From positions 1-64,000 of the forward strand of contig JAVXHR010000011.1 of assembly GCA_036656795.1 (NCBI GenBank): DNA of 64,000 nucleotides, written 5' to 3'. Under the pieces are notes generated by a model. The model did not search any database. It was not told the origin of the DNA and saw nothing but the letters and a program-made list of their open reading frames with translations. Shown piece by piece: positions 8,188 to 17,744 of this stretch (its first letter is position 1; each line of letters begins with the position of its first letter). The translations under genes and the position numbers were made by a program. The stretch comes from CAUPWF01 sp036656795. GTDB lineage: Bacteria; Bacillota; Clostridia; Lachnospirales; Lachnospiraceae.

Positions 8188-10471
8188 ATGGATAATCAAA
8201 ACAATCAGAATAATCCCAATCAGAATAAAAAAAATGACCCTAAAAAGAACAAACAAGGCTGGGGGATTATTATTTTCACAACATTAATTACGGCATTACT
8301 CGTATTAATGCTATATCAATTTTTACAAGATAGTACATCAGAAGAAATTTCATATAGTAAATTTCTAGATATGGTGGATCATGGAAAAGTAGAAAAAGTA
8401 ATAATAGATGCCAATAAACTAATTATTACGCCAAAAGATTCTGCAAATGTTAAAGATACCAAAGATACCAAAGATANNNNNNNNNNNNNNNNNNNNNNNN
8501 NNNNNNNNNNNNNNNNNNNNNNNNNNNNNNNNNNNNNNNNNNNNNNNNNNNNNNNNNNNNNNNNNNNNNNNNNNNNTTATTACGCCAAAAGATTCTGCAA
8601 ATGTTAAAGATACCAAAGATACCAAAGATACCAAAGATACCAAAGATACCAAAGATACTAAAGATTCTACGACTACCCAAGATACTAAAGATGAAAAAGA
8701 TACGACAACAACAGATATTGCAGGACGTTCTACTACGTATTATACGGGAATGGTAAAAGATGAGACACTTTCAGAACGTTTGTATAAGGCAAATGTGGAA
8801 TATGGACAAAAGATACCCGACTCAACTTCAGCAGTATTACTGAATATATTTGTAAGTATTATTCTTCCATTTGCGATTATCTTCATGGGTCTTAATTTCG
8901 TAATGAAGCGCATGTCCAAGGGTGGTGGCATGATGGGAGTTGGAAAAAGCAATGCTAAGATGTATGTTGAAAAAGAGACTGGGGTTACATTTAAAGATGT
9001 AGCAGGTCAAAATGAAGCGAAAGAATCATTACAGGAAGTAGTGGATTTCTTACACAATCCGGGGAAATATACGAGTATTGGAGCAAAGTTACCAAAAGGT
9101 GCATTATTGGTAGGACCTCCTGGAACAGGAAAGACTTTATTAGCCAAAGCAGTGGCAGGAGAGGCAAAAGTGCCATTCTTTTCTTTGTCAGGTTCTGCAT
9201 TTGTAGAGATGTATGTAGGTGTAGGTGCATCAAGAGTGCGTGATTTATTTAAACAGGCACAGGCAATGGCACCATGTATTATTTTTATTGATGAGATAGA
9301 TGCCATTGGAAAAAGCAGGGATAATGGTATGGGAAGCAATGACGAGAGAGAGCAGACTTTAAACCAACTATTGGCAGAGATGGATGGATTTGATACGGAT
9401 AAAGGCCTTTTATTATTAGCGGCAACCAATAGACCGGAGATTCTTGACCCGGCATTACTTCGCCCCGGCAGATTTGATCGACGTATTATTGTGGACAAAC
9501 CGGATTTAAAAGGACGTGTCGATGTATTAAAAGTACATTCCAAAGACGTTAAGATGGATGAAACAGTAGATTTAGAAGCGATTGCGCTTGCAACATCAGG
9601 TGCAGTTGGGTCAGATCTTGCGAATATGATTAATGAAGCAGCAATAAATGCAGTGAAAAATGGACGCCAAGTAGTAGGACAAGCAGATTTATTTGAGGCT
9701 GTTGAAGTTGTTTTGGTCGGAAAAGAGAAGAAAGACCGGATTATGAATGCAGAAGAAAGACGGATTGTTTCTTATCATGAGGTGGGGCATGCATTGGTCA
9801 GTGCTTTACAAAAAGGTTCAGAGCCTGTTCAGAAGATTACGATTGTACCAAGGACTATGGGGGCATTGGGATATGTAATGCAGACACCAGAAGAAGAAAA
9901 GTTTTTAAATACAAAGACGGAATTGGAAAATATGCTGGTCAGTATGCTGGCGGGCCGTGCAGCAGAAGAAATTGTATTTGATACAGTGACAACAGGAGCA
10001 TCTAATGATATAGAGAAAGCGACTAAGTTATCAAGATCAATGATTACACAGTATGGAATGTCTGAAAAATTTGGTCTTATAGGTTTGGAATCCGTTCAAA
10101 ACCGTTACTTAGATGGCAGACCGGTATCTAATTGTGGAGAAGCAACTGCAGCAGAGATCGATAAAGAAGTGATGGAAATGTTGAAAGTCGCTTATACAAA
10201 AGCCAAAGAATTGTTGACAGAAGATCGCGAAGCACTAGATACAATTGCTGCATTTCTAATTGAAAAAGAAACAATTACCGGAAAAGAATTCATGAAGATA
10301 TTTCGTAAAACAAAAGGAATTGAAGAGATTGAAGAAGCAATAGAAGACAAAGAAGTTGAAGAGATTATAGAAGACAAAGAAGCTGAAGAAATTATAGAAG
10401 ACAAAGAAGCGAAAGAGATTATAGAAGACAAAGAAGTCGAAGAAATTTCCACGAAAACAGAGGAATCTTAA
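8188..10471 (+). CDS. ftsH: ATP-dependent zinc metalloprotease FtsH (interrupted by an assembly gap)
   Basis: Membrane-anchored AAA+ protease that degrades misfolded membrane proteins and regulators. A polar Asn/Lys-rich tail precedes helix 1 (about 25-46). The external domain carries a run of Lys-Asp-Thr triplets, then helix 2, Walker A GPPGTGKT, the DEID Walker B and the zinc motif HEVGH. 100 N interrupt the gene at 8477-8576. The 54 bases before the gap recur exactly after it (8577-8630), and collapsing them shifts the frame correctly and yields one protein of about 709 residues. The tail has 9-residue acidic repeats (IIEDKEAEE type). Family members are usually about 600-650 residues, so both repeat tracts are extras. 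It is followed 8 bases later by uvrC. Confidence 0.93.
8477..8576. other. Assembly gap (100 N) inside ftsH
   Basis: Exactly 100 N, the usual placeholder for a gap of unknown size. The flanks 8423-8476 and 8577-8630 are identical, so the two contigs overlap and the gap is probably not missing sequence. Confidence 0.95.
8606..8659 (+). repeat. 9-bp tandem repeat encoding Lys-Asp-Thr in FtsH
   Basis: Six consecutive units of AAAGATACC (the last ends ACT), followed by a degenerate seventh. Each unit is three codons, so copy-number change would lengthen or shorten the external domain of FtsH without a frameshift. The assembler broke here, so the real number may be larger. Confidence 0.9.
10330..10449 (+). 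repeat. 27-bp imperfect repeats encoding the acidic tail of FtsH
   Basis: About four imperfect copies of a 27-base unit encoding nine residues of the form IIEDKEAEE. They follow the last conserved part of the protease domain and produce a highly charged, probably helical tail. Confidence 0.85.
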
Positions 10472-10478
10472 TGAGCAT

Positions 10479-12329
10479 ATGGAAAATAATAATTTCGATA
10501 TCGAAGAGGAGTTAAAAAAATTACCGGGGAAACCCGGTGTGTACTTGATGCATGATGAACAAGATCGTATTATCTATGTAGGAAAGGCTATTAGTCTTAA
10601 GAATCGTGTGCGTCAGTATTTTCAAACCAGCCGGAATAAAGGGGTTAAGATTGAGCAGATGGTTACCCATATTGTTCGGTTTGAATATATTGTTACCGAT
10701 TCAGAATTAGAGGCGTTGGTTTTAGAATGTAATCTTATCAAAGAGCATCGCCCCAAATATAACACCATGTTAATGGATGACAAAAGTTATCCATTTATTC
10801 GCGTTACCGTAGAAGAAGATTATCCACGTATTATGTTGGCAAGACAGATGCATAAGAATCAGTCGAAATACTTTGGACCCTATGTAAGTTCTACAGCGGT
10901 TCGTGAAACATTGGATCTGATACGTAAACTTTATCATATTCGTAGTTGTAATCGTAATCTGCCAAAAGATATCGGCAAGGAACGTCCTTGTTTAAACTAT
11001 CATATCAAACAATGCCAAGCACCTTGTCAAGGATATATTTCAAAAGAAGAATACAGTGTCAATATTAATCAGGCACTTTCTTTCTTAAATGGAAATTATG
11101 ATCATGTGATAAAGGATTTAGAAGATCAGATGACACAAGCATCGGAACAAATGGAATATGAAAGAGCAATTGAATATCGGGAATTATTGCTGAATGTAAA
11201 ACAAATTGCCCAAAAACAAAAGATTACAAATCATAGTGGAGAAGATCGTGATATCCTAGCAATTGCAACAGAAGAGAACGATGCAGTTGTACAAGTGTTT
11301 TTTATACGGGGGGGCCGATTGATTGGACGTGATCATTTTTACTTAAGAATCAGTCAAGAAGAGACAAAAGGTGCAATCCTCACTAGTTTTATCAAACAAT
11401 TCTATGGCGGAACGCCCTATATTCCTAGCGAATTGATGTTACAAGAAGAAATAGAAGAAAAGAAGATTATAGAGGAATGGCTTTCTCAAAAAAGAGGGCA
11501 TTGTGTACATCTTCGTGTTCCACAAAAAGGACAAAAAGAAAAATTAGTAGAGTTGGCAAGAAAAAATGCAGTACAGGTACTTAGTACGGATAAAGAACGT
11601 CTAAAGAGAGAAGAAGGACGTACACTTGGTGCCGTAAAAGAGATTCAGAAACTTCTGCATATTGATAAAATTACTCGTATTGAGGCATTTGATATCTCTA
11701 ATACAAATGGATTTTCTTCTGTTGGCTCTATGATTGTATATGAATCCGGAAAACCAAAACGAAATGATTATCGGAAGTTTAAAATTAAAGGAGTCCAAGG
11801 GGCCGATGATTATGCCAGCATGGAAGAAGTATTAACGAGAAGATTTATACATGGATTGGAAGAACGAAAAACTGGAAAAACATTTGGTGGGTTCACGGTA
11901 TTTCCAGATCTAATTATGATGGACGGTGGGAAAGGACAAGTGAATATCGCATTAAAGGTGTTGGAGAGCTTAAATCTGACAATTCCCGTTTGTGGTATGG
12001 TAAAAGATGATCATCATCGAACAAGAGGATTATACTATAATAATGTGGAGATACTGCTCCCATCGTCATCAGAAGGCTTTCGATTAATCACACGTATTCA
12101 GGATGAAGCTCACCGTTTTGCTATTGAATTTCATAGAAAATTAAGAGGACAAGGTCAGGTTCATTCTATATTGGACGATATTCCGAATGTAGGACCTGCA
12201 AGACGAAAGGAATTAATGAGATATTTTATGAATATAGAAGCAATTAAGGAAGCAAGTATTGAGGAATTGCAGAATCTATCATCTATGAATGCAAAGTCCG
12301 CAAAGGAAGTGTACAACTTTTTTCATTAA
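10479..12329 (+). CDS. uvrC: Excinuclease ABC subunit C
   Basis: The 616-residue nuclease of nucleotide excision repair, which makes the 3' and 5' incisions after UvrA/UvrB damage recognition. Seen in order: GIY-YIG domain at about 14-95 (PGVYLM and IIYVGKA), a Cys-rich segment about 165-190 (CNRNL, CLNYHIKQCQAPC), a UvrB-interacting UVR helix about 205-240, an RNase H-like domain with IEAFDISN and MMDGGKGQV, and two C-terminal helix-hairpin-helix motifs (IPNVGPARR). Length is normal. It starts 8 bases after ftsH and should be co-transcribed with it. uvrB and uvrA lie together 32 kb downstream. Confidence 0.97.
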   Translation: MENNNFDIEEELKKLPGKPGVYLMHDEQDRIIYVGKAISLKNRVRQYFQTSRNKGVKIEQMVTHIVRFEYIVTDSELEALVLECNLIKEHRPKYNTMLMDDKSYPFIRVTVEEDYPRIMLARQMHKNQSKYFGPYVSSTAVRETLDLIRKLYHIRSCNRNLPKDIGKERPCLNYHIKQCQAPCQGYISKEEYSVNINQALSFLNGNYDHVIKDLEDQMTQASEQMEYERAIEYRELLLNVKQIAQKQKITNHSGEDRDILAIATEENDAVVQVFFIRGGRLIGRDHFYLRISQEETKGAILTSFIKQFYGGTPYIPSELMLQEEIEEKKIIEEWLSQKRGHCVHLRVPQKGQKEKLVELARKNAVQVLSTDKERLKREEGRTLGAVKEIQKLLHIDKITRIEAFDISNTNGFSSVGSMIVYESGKPKRNDYRKFKIKGVQGADDYASMEEVLTRRFIHGLEERKTGKTFGGFTVFPDLIMMDGGKGQVNIALKVLESLNLTIPVCGMVKDDHHRTRGLYYNNVEILLPSSSEGFRLITRIQDEAHRFAIEFHRKLRGQGQVHSILDDIPNVGPARRKELMRYFMNIEAIKEASIEELQNLSSMNAKSAKEVYNFFH

Positions 12330-12370
12330 TGGTATACTGATAAGAAGAAAAGAATGTGAAGGAGAGAGCG

Positions 12371-13306
12371 ATGTCTAGTGTAAAATTATCAAAGATAGTG
12401 GAAAAGATGAATCTAAAGAATCTGACACCGGAATTAGATCTGACGGAACAAGAAGTGGCAGTTCCGGATATTAACAGACCGGCATTACAACTAACAGGAT
12501 TCTTTGATCATTTTGAATCTGATAGAGTGCAGATTATAGGATATGTAGAGTATACATATTTACAGACTTTATCAGATGAAAAAAAGGAACAGGTATATGC
12601 AGATCTTTTATCACATGGCATGCCATGCGTGATATTTAGTAGAGATCTATACCCAGATGAGATGTTTTTAAAAGAAGCAATTGCTAATAAAGTTCCTGTA
12701 TTTTCAACAAACAAAAGTACTTCATCATTTATGGCAGAATTAATTCGCTGGCTGAATGTAGAACTGGCACCTTGTATTTCAATTCATGGAGTGCTTGTTG
12801 ATGTGAACGGTGTCGGCGTACTGATTATGGGTGAAAGTGGAATTGGAAAAAGCGAGGCTGCGTTAGAGCTAATTAAGCGAGGCCATCGTCTTGTAACAGA
12901 TGATGTGGTAGAGATTCATAAGGTCAGCGATGACACACTGGTAGGTACGGCACCAGATATAACAAGGCATTTTATTGAATTACGAGGAATTGGAATTGTA
13001 GATGTAAAGACTTTATTTGGGGTTCAAAGCGTAAGAGAAACCCAGAATATTGATTTGGTTATTACGTTAGAGGATTGGAATAAAGATAAGGAATATGATA
13101 GGTTGGGATTAGAAGAAGAATACACCGAATTCCTTGGAAATAAAGTGGTCTGTCATTCAATTCCTATTCGACCGGGACGTAATCTTGCAATTATAGTAGA
13201 GGCGGCATCGGTCAATCACAGACAGAAACAGATGGGATATAATGCTGCACAAGAATTATATAAACGTGTACAAGAAAGTATTACAAATAAAAGTAAGCAA
13301 CCATAA
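12371..13306 (+). CDS. hprK: HPr kinase/phosphorylase
   Basis: A 311-residue bifunctional enzyme that phosphorylates HPr on Ser46 and removes that phosphate, the switch for carbon catabolite repression in Firmicutes. The C-terminal kinase domain shows Walker A GESGIGKSE (about 149), the neighbouring RLVTDDVVEI, and the family signature IELRGIGIVDV. A GTG at 12356 is in frame upstream, but AAGGAG (12359-12364) lies six bases before the ATG at 12371, so that start is used; length then matches the family. It sits between uvrC and a ROK glucokinase. The murB, rapZ and whiA genes that often follow in clostridia are absent. A candidate HPr substrate is at 57491. Confidence 0.96.
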   Translation: MSSVKLSKIVEKMNLKNLTPELDLTEQEVAVPDINRPALQLTGFFDHFESDRVQIIGYVEYTYLQTLSDEKKEQVYADLLSHGMPCVIFSRDLYPDEMFLKEAIANKVPVFSTNKSTSSFMAELIRWLNVELAPCISIHGVLVDVNGVGVLIMGESGIGKSEAALELIKRGHRLVTDDVVEIHKVSDDTLVGTAPDITRHFIELRGIGIVDVKTLFGVQSVRETQNIDLVITLEDWNKDKEYDRLGLEEEYTEFLGNKVVCHSIPIRPGRNLAIIVEAASVNHRQKQMGYNAAQELYKRVQESITNKSKQP

Positions 13307-13321
13307 AAAAGGAGAGTACGC

Positions 13322-14254
13322 ATGAGTTATTGTTTCGGAATAGATGTGGGTGGAACCACAATTAAGATGGGATTATTTGAATTCAGTGGCGAGTTAACAG
13401 AAAAGTGGGAACTTGTAACACGAACAGAAAATCAAGGCGAGAATATTCTTCCGGATATTGCAAAGGCAATTCAAGAGAAGATGAAAGAAAGAAAACTAGA
13501 TGAGGACGATATCCTGGGAATTGGAATTGGTATCCCAGCTCCGGTAACCGAGTTGGGAATTGTGAATGCGACCGCGAACTTAGGCTGGGGATATAAGGAA
13601 GTAAAACATGAACTGGAAGAACTTACAAGAATGAAAGTGCAGGTAGGCAATGATGCTAATGTGGCGGCTTTAGGTGAGATGTGGAAAGGTGGTGGACTTG
13701 GTCATAAAAATCTGATTATGGTTACGCTTGGAACTGGTGTTGGTGGTGGGATTATCATTAATGGCAAGATTGCCGGTGGCGGACATGGAGCCGGTGGCGA
13801 GATTGGACACATCTGTGTGAATTATGAAGAGACAGAAGCATGTGGCTGTGGGAACAAAGGGTGTTTGGAACAATATGCATCGGCAACAGGAATCGTACGA
13901 TTGGCAAAACAATATCTTCAAAAACACTCAGAAGAAACGTCACTCAGTCATGTGGAATTAACAGCAAAAACAGTGTTTGATGCAGTGAAGATGGGGGATA
14001 ATGTGGCAATCGCAATTGCAAAAGAATTTGGAACGTATCTGGGATATGCATTAGCAAATATGGCGGCATGTCTGGATCCGGAAATCATTGTAATTGGAGG
14101 CGGCGTATCAAAAGCAGGAGAACTTTTATTAGATTATATTATAACGCCATATAAAGAACGGGCGTTTTTTGCCAATAAAGATGCAAAATTTGTGTTAGCA
14201 CGATTGGGCAATGATGCGGGAATCTGTGGAGCGGCAAAGATGATTCTAAGATAG
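13322..14254 (+). CDS. glcK: ROK-family glucokinase
   Basis: A 310-residue sugar kinase of the ROK family, probably glucose to glucose-6-phosphate in the cytoplasm. It has the N-terminal phosphate loop DVGGTTIKMG, a second ATP-binding block LGTGVGGG (about 140), the catalytic GNDANVAALGE, and the zinc-binding ROK signature with its cysteines in CGCGNKGCLEQYAS (about 176-189). No DNA-binding domain is fused, so it is an enzyme rather than a ROK repressor. It lies 15 bases after hprK behind a good AAGGAG site, pairing glucose phosphorylation with the carbon-control kinase. Exact sugar specificity is inferred. Confidence 0.92.
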   Translation: MSYCFGIDVGGTTIKMGLFEFSGELTEKWELVTRTENQGENILPDIAKAIQEKMKERKLDEDDILGIGIGIPAPVTELGIVNATANLGWGYKEVKHELEELTRMKVQVGNDANVAALGEMWKGGGLGHKNLIMVTLGTGVGGGIIINGKIAGGGHGAGGEIGHICVNYEETEACGCGNKGCLEQYASATGIVRLAKQYLQKHSEETSLSHVELTAKTVFDAVKMGDNVAIAIAKEFGTYLGYALANMAACLDPEIIVIGGGVSKAGELLLDYIITPYKERAFFANKDAKFVLARLGNDAGICGAAKMILR

Positions 14255-14286
14255 AGTTTTGACGAATATATGTGTAACATCAAAAA

Positions 14287-14326
14287 AGAACCTTCTACGG
14301 TAAAATCCTTTCCGTAGAAGGTTCCT
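14287..14326. terminator. Bidirectional terminator between glcK and the penicillin-binding protein gene
   Basis: A 13-bp perfect stem GAACCTTCTACGG/CCGTAGAAGGTTC with an A-run on the left and a T-run on the right. It serves both convergent units. Confidence 0.92.
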
Positions 14327-14348
14327 TTTTATATAGGTAACAATATTA

Positions 14349-16862
14349 TTATGGCGTTGGTGGATCTACAGGAGGCGCTGGCGGATCTACAGGTGGTGTT
14401 GGTTCTGTAGGTGCTGGTGGTGTCACAGGAGGCGCCGGAGTTTCAGGTGCAGGAGTTGTAGGAACTTCTGGCACAGTTCCCTCAGGAGGAACTTCTTCTT
14501 GATTCTCTTCCCCATACCCTGTACCGGCATGTCCGGAACAACTCTGAGATGGAACAGATCCATTTGCAAAGAATTCAGTGATTGCAGGACAACCGGAGAC
14601 CGCTAACTTACCTGTAAGCGTACAGATTGTCTTCTCCTCAATAGATGCAGGCATTGGAAAGTCTTTATATTCCAGATTTTCATGAATACGATTCATAATC
14701 TTGCGCCATAAGTGTAGATGAGCAACTTTTTCAGTCAATGGTTTATTTTCGTCATAACCTAACCATACAGTTCCGGTATAGTAAGGAGTAAATCCACAAA
14801 ACCAGATATCCACATCGGAAGAGGTAGTACCAGTCTTACCTGCAGCAGGCATATTGTCTAATCTCGCATTTTTTGCAGTACCATCTGTAATAACACCCTC
14901 CATAGCACTGGTCAATAACCATGCAGTTGAATCTTGCAATACAGTATGTGTCTCAGGAGTATTATCCAGTAATACATTTCCATCATGGTCTACAATCTTT
15001 GTATAGAGAATTGGTTTGTTGTACACGCCACCATTTGCAATTGTTGCATAGGCACCAGCCATTTCAATGTTATAGACACCATCGGTAATACCACCAAGTG
15101 CCAGAGCTTGCTGTACATCACTAAAGACTTGCCCGTTTCGTTCTTCATTTTCTACCAGTGTTGAAAAACCAAAATTTTTCAAATAATTAAATCCAACTTG
15201 TGGAGTAATTTCAGTAATTGTTTTTACAGCACAGATATTGGCAGATTGTTCAATGGCCTTTCGCATAGTCATATTTCCACGATAGGAAGAACCCCACCAG
15301 TTTTTAACAGGACGTCCATTTTCGTAAGAATAAGGTTCATCTTTAATCACTGTTGCAAGTGTTTGTCCACAACTATCAAGAGCCGGTGCATAAGTGGATA
15401 CAATTTTATAACAAGAACCCGGTTGTCTCTTTGTAGCAGTAGCCCGATTTAGACTTTGACTTGCTACTTTTGCACCACGTCCACCAACCAGAGCTTTTAC
15501 TTGTCCATTGGACTGATCCATAATTACAACAGAAGCCTGAGGTTGTGGTGAAAACGAAAGCTTTTCATCATAAGTATCACCTTCTTGTGCAATGCTTGCT
15601 TTAAATTCTTCTACTGCGGCGGTTGCTGCTTCTTCGTCGGCATAGAGAAGTCCTTGCTTGTCTCCATAATTTGCTTTTCGAAATGCTTTTAAATGTGTAG
15701 TGCCATAGTTTTCAACGCTGCCATCAGCACGAGTAATAGTAAGAGCATAGGAGACACCGGTCATCTTAGAAGACGGGAAATTGCCATCGTCATTCATCTC
15801 TTCATCGCAGATTTGCTGAATATTCAGATCCTGAGTAGAATAGATACTTAACCCACTGCTATAAACTGCGTTGTATGCCTGAGTATCAGAATATCCCAAT
15901 TTTTCAGTAAGATCTGCCATTACTTGATTTGCTAGAGAATCAATAAAATAAGTAGATGGAGAGTCTTCTTCCAAAGCACTGTTTATATTTTGAACACGAT
16001 CATATACAGGATCTGCAAGTGCTTCATCATAAGCAGCCTGATCAATGTATTTTTGTTTCAACATATTATTGAGTACTTTTTTTCGACGCTTCGCATTCTC
16101 TTCAGGGTTAGTTACTGGATTAAGTTTAGAGGGACTTTGCGTAATTCCTGCAATTACGGTAGCCTCGGATAATGTAAGATCTGAGACGTCCTTATTAAAA
16201 TAACGACGAGAGGCTGACTGTACACCCAAAGAATTTTGCCCTAAATTAATGGTATTCATATAAAGTTCTAAAATCGTATTCTTATCAACTTGTTTTTCGA
16301 TTTCAACAGCCAAGAACTGTTCTTGGATTTTTCGTTCTACTTTATCATAAAATGTTTTCTCTTCTGTAAAGTTTGGAAATACATTATTCTTAATTAACTG
16401 TTGGGTTAACGTACTTGCACCTTCGGAAAAATCACCACCATTGGCAATGCCCACAACTGCGGCACGGGCGATTCCTTGCATGTCGATTCCATTGTGCTGG
16501 TAAAAACGTTCATCTTCAATGGCAACGAATGCATGAGCCAGAAAATCTGGAATCTCATCAATGGTTTTATAGATTCGGTTAGAACCGGAAGAAACAAATC
16601 GCTCTGTTTCAGTGGAACCATCTGCAGCATATACAAAAGTAGTATAGCCCTTTGGCTTAATATCAGCAGGTGAAACCTGTGGAGTATCATCTACAATTTT
16701 CTTTATAAATAAACCACCACCTACCGCACAAGTAACACCCAATAATAAGATACATACAAGTGCTACCTTAAAAAAGCGTACACCCACTTTCTTTTTTCGC
16801 ATAGTAGATTTTGAAGTTATTTCTTTTTGCTTTTTAGAAGCTTGCTTTTTCCCATAATTCAT
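14349..16862 (-). CDS. Class A penicillin-binding protein (transglycosylase/transpeptidase)
   Basis: An 837-residue bifunctional peptidoglycan synthase. The start is placed at 16862 because AAGGAGG precedes it with suitable spacing and a basic cytoplasmic tail (KKQASKKQKE) then leads into one membrane anchor (about 33-55). The GT51 domain shows EDERFYQHNGID, EGASTLTQQL and the downstream ELYMNTINLG. The transpeptidase domain has the SxxK serine in GSCYKI, SAN in EQSANIC, and KTGT in AAGKTGTTSS. The C-terminus is a Pro/Thr-rich tail of about 45 residues, probably a flexible wall-spanning end. It is a monocistronic unit, divergent from yigZ. Family numbering (PBP1a versus PBP4-like) cannot be settled here. 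Confidence 0.94.
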   Translation of the reverse strand: MNYGKKQASKKQKEITSKSTMRKKKVGVRFFKVALVCILLLGVTCAVGGGLFIKKIVDDTPQVSPADIKPKGYTTFVYAADGSTETERFVSSGSNRIYKTIDEIPDFLAHAFVAIEDERFYQHNGIDMQGIARAAVVGIANGGDFSEGASTLTQQLIKNNVFPNFTEEKTFYDKVERKIQEQFLAVEIEKQVDKNTILELYMNTINLGQNSLGVQSASRRYFNKDVSDLTLSEATVIAGITQSPSKLNPVTNPEENAKRRKKVLNNMLKQKYIDQAAYDEALADPVYDRVQNINSALEEDSPSTYFIDSLANQVMADLTEKLGYSDTQAYNAVYSSGLSIYSTQDLNIQQICDEEMNDDGNFPSSKMTGVSYALTITRADGSVENYGTTHLKAFRKANYGDKQGLLYADEEAATAAVEEFKASIAQEGDTYDEKLSFSPQPQASVVIMDQSNGQVKALVGGRGAKVASQSLNRATATKRQPGSCYKIVSTYAPALDSCGQTLATVIKDEPYSYENGRPVKNWWGSSYRGNMTMRKAIEQSANICAVKTITEITPQVGFNYLKNFGFSTLVENEERNGQVFSDVQQALALGGITDGVYNIEMAGAYATIANGGVYNKPILYTKIVDHDGNVLLDNTPETHTVLQDSTAWLLTSAMEGVITDGTAKNARLDNMPAAGKTGTTSSDVDIWFCGFTPYYTGTVWLGYDENKPLTEKVAHLHLWRKIMNRIHENLEYKDFPMPASIEEKTICTLTGKLAVSGCPAITEFFANGSVPSQSCSGHAGTGYGEENQEEVPPEGTVPEVPTTPAPETPAPPVTPPAPTEPTPPVDPPAPPVDPPTP

Positions 16863-16890
16863 GTATTTAATGCCTCCTTCACACCCAACT

Positions 16891-16896
16891 ATTATA
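16891..16896 (-). promoter_or_regulatory. Extended -10 promoter of the penicillin-binding protein gene
   Basis: Read on the minus strand the site is TGCTATAAT, a consensus -10 with the extended TGn element, about 30 bases upstream of the start codon. The -35 region is poor, as is usual for extended -10 promoters. Confidence 0.6.
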
Positions 16897-16989
16897 GCAA
16901 AGATATGAAACGAAATAAAGCTTAAAAACAAAAAGTTCATAATTCCCTATGAAAAACTTAAGAAAATCATGTAAAATAATAGCTTTTTT

Positions 16990-16998
16990 TGCTATAGT
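16990..16998 (+). promoter_or_regulatory. Probable extended -10 promoter of the YigZ/IMPACT gene
   Basis: TGCTATAGT, an extended -10 element, with a weak TGTAAA (16970-16975) 17 bases upstream. It mirrors the divergent promoter of the penicillin-binding protein gene. Confidence 0.45.
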
Positions 16999-17026
16999 AG
17001 ATAAAAGAGCATAAAAAGGGGAAAAT

Positions 17027-17683
17027 ATGATTGCAAAATACAGAACGATATATCAAGGTGGTGAAGCAGAGCTTTTGGAAAAAAAATCCCGCTTTATCGG
17101 AATTGTACATCCAATTGAAACAGAAGAAGATGCACTTCACGTTATAGAACGCATAAAACACACACATGGAAATGCAACTCATCATTGTTATGCTTATGTG
17201 CTGGGTGAGCAGATGGAACTTCAACGCTGTAGTGATGATGGAGAACCAAGTAAAACAGCGGGGAAACCAATTCTGGACGTTTTGCTTGGAGAAGATATTC
17301 ATAATACGATTATCGTAGTCGTTCGCTATTTTGGTGGGACCTTATTAGGGACAGGTGGGTTAGTACGGGCGTACACAGGTGCGGCAAAAGCGGGATTAGA
17401 AGTAAGTCAGATCATTACCAAACACCAAGGGACACAAGTTACGTTGAGGGTGGATTATACAGAGCTTGGTAAGGTACAATATCTGCTGGGTCAAAGAGGA
17501 ATTCAGATTTTGGAATCAACCTATACAGACAGTGTAGTGATTTCTGTAATAATTTTAGCAGAAGAGGCGGCATGTGTCTGTAATGAGATTATGGAAGGAA
17601 CGAATGGAAAGGCTGAGATAACAAAAGGGAAGACGTGTTATTTTACAGAATTACAGGGGAAGATACAGATATTTACAAGTTAG
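17027..17683 (+). CDS. YigZ/IMPACT (UPF0029) family protein
   Basis: A 218-residue cytoplasmic protein of the YigZ/IMPACT family, normal in length. The N-terminal UPF0029 domain shows ELLEKKSRFIG, the HHCYAYVLG block, the conserved SDDGEPSKTAGKP and VVVRYFGGTLLGTGGLVRAY. The C-terminal part fits the ferredoxin-like DUF1949 domain. The eukaryotic relative IMPACT modulates GCN2, but the bacterial role is unsettled; ribosome or translation association has been proposed for related proteins. It is a single-gene unit with its own strong terminator. Confidence 0.92.
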   Translation: MIAKYRTIYQGGEAELLEKKSRFIGIVHPIETEEDALHVIERIKHTHGNATHHCYAYVLGEQMELQRCSDDGEPSKTAGKPILDVLLGEDIHNTIIVVVRYFGGTLLGTGGLVRAYTGAAKAGLEVSQIITKHQGTQVTLRVDYTELGKVQYLLGQRGIQILESTYTDSVVISVIILAEEAACVCNEIMEGTNGKAEITKGKTCYFTELQGKIQIFTS

Positions 17684-17724
17684 AAAGAGAGCCATTCTTA
17701 GTTTCATAAGAATGGCTCTCTTTT
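17684..17724. terminator. Bidirectional terminator between the YigZ/IMPACT gene and hpf
   Basis: A perfect 17-bp stem with a 6-base loop, flanked by A-run and T-run. It begins directly after the stop codon of the YigZ/IMPACT gene. Confidence 0.95.
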
Positions 17725-17744
17725 GTGATGTCATAATCAAAAAA

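Noticed and set aside
8188..8607. A separate short protein ending beyond the gap in a Cys/Lys-rich tail
   Set aside because: It arises only by reading through the 100 N into the wrong frame of the duplicated contig end. Collapsing the overlap gives a single FtsH.
8419..8680. Minus-strand frames through the ftsH tandem repeat (Val-Ser-Leu or Phe-Gly-Ile runs)
   Set aside because: Any frame stays open in a 9-base repeat; no ribosome binding site or recognisable protein.
10192..10452. Minus-strand Ser-rich frame opposite the FtsH tail
   Set aside because: A shadow of the acidic repeat; no start signal and the plus-strand protein is certain.
12356..12370. GTG at 12356 as the hprK start
   Set aside because: It would place the AAGGAG site inside the gene; ATG 12371 is correctly spaced and gives the family length.
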